This document shows positions 59,941-64,000 of a stretch of 64,000 nt of DNA, piece after piece; position 1 is the first letter of the stretch, and each line of letters begins with the position of its first letter. A program made the translations under genes and the position numbers. The notes below the pieces were generated by a model. It was not told where the DNA came from and made no database searches. It saw nothing but the letters and a program-made list of their open reading frames with translations. The stretch spans positions 124,001 to 188,000 of the forward strand of contig NZ_PTJA01000007.1 of NCBI RefSeq assembly GCF_002934545.1, written 5' to 3'. Source of the stretch: Lacrimispora xylanisolvens. GTDB taxonomy: Bacteria; Bacillota; Clostridia; Lachnospirales; Lachnospiraceae.

Positions 59941-60864
59941 ATGAGACATTTACTTAACCCGTTAGATTTCAGTCTGGAAGAAACCGGACAACTGCTTGAT
60001 CTGGCAAAAGATATTGAAGATAATCTTCCGGAATATTCTCATGTATGCAATGGAAAAAAACTAGCGACACTTTTTTATGAGCCAAGTACAAGAACCCGTT
60101 TGAGTTTCGAGGCTGCCATGCTTAATTTAGGAGGCAGCGTACTTGGCTTTTCCTCTGCCGATTCAAGTTCTGCTTCTAAAGGAGAAAGCGTCGCTGATAC
60201 CATTCGGGTCATCTCCTGTTACGCAGATATCTGTGCAATGAGACACCCCAAGGAAGGCGCACCATTAGTTGCTGCAAACTACTCCGGTATTCCAGTCATT
60301 AACGCAGGAGACGGCGGACACCAGCATCCAACACAGACACTTACTGATTTACTCTCTATTCGTTCCTTAAAAGGCCGTCTGAACGATTTAACTATTGGTC
60401 TTTGCGGTGATTTAAAATTTGGCCGTACTGTTCACTCTCTTATCAATGCTCTTGTAAGATACGAAAACATCAAATTCATCTTAATTTCCCCCCCTGAACT
60501 GAGGGTACCTGAATACATCCGGGAAGATGTCCTAAGGGCCAACAACATTGAATTTATTGAAATGGACAGTCTTGACGATGCCATGCCGGATCTTGATATC
60601 CTGTATATGACACGCGTACAGAAAGAACGTTTCTTTAACGAAGAAGACTACATCCGTTTAAAGGACTGCTACATTCTGGATAAGAAGAAAATGAAGCTGG
60701 CGAAAGAAGATATGTATGTTCTTCACCCCCTTCCCAGAGTCAACGAGATCTCTGTAGAGGTTGATGATGATAAACGGGCCGCTTACTTTAAGCAGGCACA
60801 GTATGGTGTTTATGTACGTATGGCTCTTATCATGACATTACTGGAGGTAAATAAACCATGTTAA
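59941..60864 (+). CDS. pyrB: Aspartate carbamoyltransferase catalytic subunit
   Basis: 307 residues. Forms carbamoyl-aspartate, the committed step in pyrimidine synthesis. Carbamoyl-phosphate loop [16 protein letters not shown], the Ser/Lys 80s loop [46 protein letters not shown] and HPLPRVNEI are intact. AAAGGAG before the ATG; a TATAAT sits at 59890-59895. Overlaps pyrI by 7 nt. No pyrR leader attenuator is seen, so control is probably allosteric through PyrI. Confidence 0.95.
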   Translation: MRHLLNPLDFSLEETGQLLDLAKDIEDNLPEYSHVCNGKKLATLFYEPSTRTRLSFEAAMLNLGGSVLGFSSADSSSASKGESVADTIRVISCYADICAMRHPKEGAPLVAANYSGIPVINAGDGGHQHPTQTLTDLLSIRSLKGRLNDLTIGLCGDLKFGRTVHSLINALVRYENIKFILISPPELRVPEYIREDVLRANNIEFIEMDSLDDAMPDLDILYMTRVQKERFFNEEDYIRLKDCYILDKKKMKLAKEDMYVLHPLPRVNEISVEVDDDKRAAYFKQAQYGVYVRMALIMTLLEVNKPC

Positions 60865-61283
60865 ATATTGGCGGATTAAAAGAAGGTATCGTATTAGACC
60901 ATATTGAGGCAGGAAAGAGTCTGGAAATCTACTACAATCTTGGACTGGACAAGTTAGACTGCCAGGTAGCTATTATCAAGAATGCAAAAAGCAATAAAAT
61001 GGGAAAGAAAGATATTATCAAAATAGAAGGCGGTATGGATCATATTAATCTGGAAATCCTGGGGTATATTGATCACAACATCACAGTTAACATTATCCGG
61101 GATAATGAAATTGTAGAAAAGAAGACGCTCAGCCTTCCTAAAAAGATCACCAATATCATACAGTGCAAAAATCCACGCTGCATCACTTCCATCGAGCAGG
61201 GACTTCCCCATGTTTTTTATCTCTCAGATGCCGAAAAGGAAACCTACCGCTGCATGTATTGTGAAGAAAAATACAGCAGATAA
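60858..61283 (+). CDS. pyrI: Aspartate carbamoyltransferase regulatory subunit
   Basis: 141 residues. N-terminal allosteric nucleotide-binding domain ([21 protein letters not shown]) and C-terminal zinc domain with four Cys in CKNPRC and CMYC. Forms the PyrBI dodecamer with CTP/ATP control. GGAGG before the ATG, within the pyrB end. Slightly shorter than the E. coli protein (153). Confidence 0.94.
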   Translation: MLNIGGLKEGIVLDHIEAGKSLEIYYNLGLDKLDCQVAIIKNAKSNKMGKKDIIKIEGGMDHINLEILGYIDHNITVNIIRDNEIVEKKTLSLPKKITNIIQCKNPRCITSIEQGLPHVFYLSDAEKETYRCMYCEEKYSR

Positions 61284-61289
61284 CAGAAC

Positions 61290-61339
61290 AGAGGGTAACG
61301 CCAAAATCACAGGAAATGTGATAAAGCGTACCCTCTTTT
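61290..61339 (+). terminator. Terminator after pyrBI
   Basis: AGAGGGTA.CGC / GCG.TACCCTCT stem followed by TTTTAATT. Confidence 0.88.
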
Positions 61340-61360
61340 AATTGACATACTATTAAATGC

Positions 61361-61706
61361 TTTGAGTAAGACGATAAGCCGGGTTATGTCATTGAATGGC
61401 CATCTATCTAGGCCTGCCGTCGCCAGCAGGCTCAAGCGACCTACCCGGAAGCAGACGGGCCGCCTTATGCTTCCTGTTCGGTCTTGCTTCGAATGGGGTT
61501 TACATGGACCCCTCCTGTTACCAGAAGAGCGGTGGTCTCTTACACCACCTTTCCACCCTTACCGCAGATGCGGCGGTTTATTTCTGTTGCACTTTCCCTG
61601 GAGTCACCTCCGCCAGACGTTATCTGGCATTCTGCCCTGTGAAGCCCGGACTTTCCTCACCTGCAGCCTTTCGGCTTTGCAGCTGCGGCCATTTGTCTTA
61701 CTCAAA
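61361..61706 (-). ncRNA. rnpB: RNase P RNA (class A)
   Basis: About 346 nt on the minus strand. The P1 helix pairs TTTGAGTAAGAC-type ends (61695-61706 with 61361-61372). Conserved cores are visible in order: GAGGAAAGTCCGGGC, ACAGGGCAGAATGCC, GGTAAGGGTGGAAAGG, GTAAGAGACCACCG, and near the 3' end ATGACATAACCCGGCTTAT. Reading frames over this region (for example 61362-61715) are spurious. Confidence 0.95.
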
Positions 61707-61714
61707 ACCATATA

Positions 61715-61743
61715 AGTTTATCATAGTTCCAGCCATTTGTAAA
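61715..61743 (-). promoter_or_regulatory. Promoter of rnpB
   Basis: Minus strand TTTACA (61743-61738), 17-bp spacer, TAAACT (61720-61715), 9 nt before the RNA 5' end. Confidence 0.7.
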
Positions 61744-61765
61744 GCTGCCTTTTAGGATATCTTAC

Positions 61766-63427
61766 TTACACCTTAAAACAGCTTCCTCCAATAAATTCCC
61801 TTACAATGGAGTTTCGCGGAATGTCTTCACTGTTAACTCCCAGAAAATAATCCAGGAACTTTAAAAGCCGTTTCGCTTCCATGTATTCAGGGGATTCCCT
61901 TGGTATTCCAAACAAAAGCGGTTCTGCATATTGCTTTAAAACAGATAATTCATATACTGTCGCAGAATTAAACATCATATCTGCAGATTCCTGGAATGGG
62001 AAAATATAGGCTTCCTCTCCCTCTCTTACAGTGGGCCACATGCGTATGGTATCCTGGGCTGATGCACCTCTTGTTCTGGCATCCCGCACCATGCGCCTGA
62101 TCAGACGGCAGTCCGTGGTTGGAATCCGGTTGTGCTCATCAATGTTTAACTGGGTCAGTGCACTGACATAGACCCGGAATTTACTATCTTTTGGAAGTGA
62201 ATAGGATAACTTGTCATTCAGACAGTGAATTCCTTCGATTACCAGAATATCGTCATTACCCAGCTTTAAGTAATCTCCCCGATATTCCCGTTCCCCTGTT
62301 TTAAACTGGTATCTTGGCATCTCTACCGTTTCGCCAGCTAAAAGAGCCGTCATATCCTTATTAAACTGATCGATGTCCAGACATTCCAGCACTTCATAAT
62401 TGTAGCTTCCGTCAGGATTTTTCGGACTGTTAACTCTGTTTACAAAATAATCATCCACTGCTATGGGGTGTGGAATCATCCCCTGGGCTTTTAACTGGAC
62501 TGATAATCTGTGAGAAAATGTAGTTTTTCCAGAGGAAGACGGACCTGCGATCATAACAAATTTTTTACTTCTGTCAGAACCAATCCGTGCTGCAATTTCG
62601 GCAATCTTTTTCTCCTGAAGCGCTTCCTGAATCAGGAGCAGCTCATTAATATCACCTGCGGCTATGACTTCATTTAATGCTCCGACATGGGAAACATTCA
62701 GACGTTCTCCCCATTTAACACTTTCCTTTAGCACCGCGAAAAGCTTCTGTTTTTTTTCTGCCTCAAAAACAGGTACTTCCTGTGGATTTTCCTTCTGAGG
62801 GAGCATAAGCATAAATCCTTCATCATAAGGAATGATATTGAAATATTTAATATATCCCGTATTCTGAACCATATAGCCGTAAAAATAATCTTCAAAGCCA
62901 CCGATGCTGTATAAATTTACGCGGGATACTCTGCGGTAGCGGAAAAGCCGTTCTTTGTCATACATACGGTGCTTATGAAATAATTCAATGGCATCATCTG
63001 TATTGACGCTTCGCTTCATAATGGGAATCTTCTGATCCACGTATTCCCTCATGCGTGTCAGTACCCGGTTTAACAGTTCTTCCGTCAGTTCTACGGTTCC
63101 ATGGGGCTGAATGTAATATCCCTTTCCCAGGGAAAAATCAACTGTCACTTTTTCAATGTTTTCAGAACCAGCCACATCATAAAATGCTTTCATCATAAGA
63201 AAAATTGCGCTTCGGTGATAAGTCTGTATTCCCGGCTGATCTTTTCCGGTATAAAATTGAAGTGTACAGTCAAACTGAACGGTCTTATGAAGTTCTCTCA
63301 ATTTGCCGTTGATTCCTACCAGCAGAATCTCATCTTCATACTGGGACTGATATTCCTTTGCTATATCCTGATAAGTCGTTCCTATTGGATATTGTTTCTT
63401 AGTTCCATCTATTGTTACAATCGCCAT
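61766..63427 (-). CDS. TGS-domain nucleoside (uridine) kinase
   Basis: 553 residues. N-terminal TGS domain (about 1-60: VTIDGTKKQYPIGTTYQDIAKEYQ), a threonyl-tRNA-synthetase-like second domain (about 60-240, RSAIFLMMKAFYDV... TDDAIELFHKHRMYDKERLFRYRR), and a phosphoribulokinase/uridine kinase domain from about 285 with P-loop MIAGPSSSGKTTFSHRL, Asp in AVDDYFVNR, and VIEGIHCLND. Phosphorylates uridine or cytidine in pyrimidine salvage; the TGS fusion is common in clostridia, with an unclear purpose. AAGGAGG before the ATG. It may be coupled to the Nif3-type gene upstream by 11 nt. Confidence 0.92.
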   Translation of the reverse strand: MAIVTIDGTKKQYPIGTTYQDIAKEYQSQYEDEILLVGINGKLRELHKTVQFDCTLQFYTGKDQPGIQTYHRSAIFLMMKAFYDVAGSENIEKVTVDFSLGKGYYIQPHGTVELTEELLNRVLTRMREYVDQKIPIMKRSVNTDDAIELFHKHRMYDKERLFRYRRVSRVNLYSIGGFEDYFYGYMVQNTGYIKYFNIIPYDEGFMLMLPQKENPQEVPVFEAEKKQKLFAVLKESVKWGERLNVSHVGALNEVIAAGDINELLLIQEALQEKKIAEIAARIGSDRSKKFVMIAGPSSSGKTTFSHRLSVQLKAQGMIPHPIAVDDYFVNRVNSPKNPDGSYNYEVLECLDIDQFNKDMTALLAGETVEMPRYQFKTGEREYRGDYLKLGNDDILVIEGIHCLNDKLSYSLPKDSKFRVYVSALTQLNIDEHNRIPTTDCRLIRRMVRDARTRGASAQDTIRMWPTVREGEEAYIFPFQESADMMFNSATVYELSVLKQYAEPLLFGIPRESPEYMEAKRLLKFLDYFLGVNSEDIPRNSIVREFIGGSCFKV

Positions 63428-63438
63428 TCTTTTCCTCC

Positions 63439-64000
63439 TTATAAAAATGTCTCAGGAAATCTCACATCTGCCTTGCCAATCTCCAGTTCTTCCCCTGCAT
63501 TCGCCTTTAGAAAATCTTCCATAAATTTAAGGAACAGATATTCCAGTCCGTAATGGCCTGCATCGATCACTGCCATATGACTGGCTGCTGCGTCAGTTCC
63601 GCTGTGATGTCCGATATCACCGGTAATCAGTACTTCTACTCCTGCTTTTAATGCAGGTTTTATCATGCTGGAACCAGCGCCGGGGCTGATTCCCACAAAG
63701 GTTACCGGCTCTTTTATATCCTGTTCTCCATATATGGTAACGAATGGAAGCTGAAACCGTTCTTTTACCAGACCAGCCAGTTCCCTCACTGTCATGGGCT
63801 GTTCTAAATAACCGGTCTTTCCAATCCCATATGGAAGTTCTTTGATACCTTCCGGTGTTTCAAACGGAACAATTCCTTCTTGTTCCAATACCTGGGTTTT
63901 TTCTAACCCTAACATACCCGCAGCGGCATCCGCCATACAGCCTGGTGCTGAATCAAAGTTGGTATGCATGGCATAACAGCAGATATCATGCTGTATCAGC
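63439..64000 (-). CDS. Nif3-like dinuclear metal centre protein, 5'-truncated
   Basis: The frame runs off the window end, so only the C-terminal 186 residues are seen. The codons before the apparent ATG at 63969 read LIQHDICCYAMHTNFD, and HTNFD is the internal Nif3 metal motif, so that ATG is not the start. Further motifs: VGISPGAGSSMIKPALKAGVEVLITGDIGHHSGTDAA and VIDAGHYGLEY with metal-ligand His. Hexameric YqfO/YbgI family, GTP cyclohydrolase I type 2-like; biochemical role uncertain. Confidence 0.92.
   Translation of the reverse strand, partial: LIQHDICCYAMHTNFDSAPGCMADAAAGMLGLEKTQVLEQEGIVPFETPEGIKELPYGIGKTGYLEQPMTVRELAGLVKERFQLPFVTIYGEQDIKEPVTFVGISPGAGSSMIKPALKAGVEVLITGDIGHHSGTDAAASHMAVIDAGHYGLEYLFLKFMEDFLKANAGEELEIGKADVRFPETFL

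Noticed and set aside
61362-61755. Two plus-strand frames of about 118 codons
   Set aside because: They lie antisense over RNase P RNA, and no coding family is recognisable.

Overview
The window looks like chromosomal DNA from an anaerobic, endospore-forming, Gram-positive clostridium, most likely Lachnospiraceae (Lacrimispora/Clostridium saccharolyticum type). The reasons are moderate-to-low GC, AGGAGG ribosome sites, a split sigma-K gene, sporulation protein YtaF, S-layer homology and FMN-binding surface proteins, and THF, ZTP and LicT-type leader RNAs. This assignment is inferred from gene content only.

Layout. 1-5.1 kb (+): 3' part of citrate synthase, aconitase, then a TetR regulator and an aldo/keto reductase with a shared operator motif. 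5.1-10.3 kb (-): a six-gene BtuC-type ABC uptake operon led by a MobA-like/ModE-like fusion; its promoter carries a ModE-like palindrome, so molybdate or tungstate is the probable cargo. 10.4-20.5 kb (-): SH3/NlpC cell-wall hydrolase, a TrpXYZ-type ABC importer, YitT, GalT, a Gx-type transporter and a surface protein with four near-identical 375-bp FMN-binding-like repeats; a NusG-domain-II protein is divergent to it. 21-25.9 kb (-): DegV, then a phosphate set (Na/Pi transporter, PhoB-like and PhoR-like proteins) preceded by TTTACA boxes on an 11-bp lattice. 25.9-34 kb: dipeptidase, an SLH/MacA/MacB efflux operon and a divergent two-component system. 34-45 kb: small alarmone synthetase, Mrp ATPase, THF-riboswitch folT, PAP2 phosphatase, LrgAB, FliB, HxlR/nitroreductase, a LicT-type PTS operon, YtaF and signal peptidase I.

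The most striking region is 45.1-53.5 kb. The sporulation sigma factor gene sigK is cut in two: N-terminal half at 53230-53511, C-terminal half at 45102-45470. The intervening 7,777 bp is bounded by a direct AATGA core and carries a large serine recombinase flush with one end. This is a skin-type element. Unlike a phage remnant, its cargo is metabolic: a [NiFe] hydrogenase (large and small subunits, cytochrome-b5-like partner with a GPTGG linker, maturation protease) and an alpha-galactosidase with an AraC regulator. A 55-codon ORF divergent from the recombinase is a candidate excision factor. Precise recombination at AATGA would restore a 210-residue sigma-K reading CVEN|EILMLLRANKK.

53.7-64 kb: a split purine module (AICAR transformylase plus PurO-like IMP cyclohydrolase) under a ZTP riboswitch, a second MacB-type ABC system with a CARDB-like surface protein, pyrBI, RNase P RNA, a TGS-domain nucleoside kinase, and a Nif3-family gene cut by the window end. 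No tRNA, 5S/16S/23S rRNA, CRISPR array or classical insertion sequence was seen, and no gene-free stretch exceeds 300 bases.
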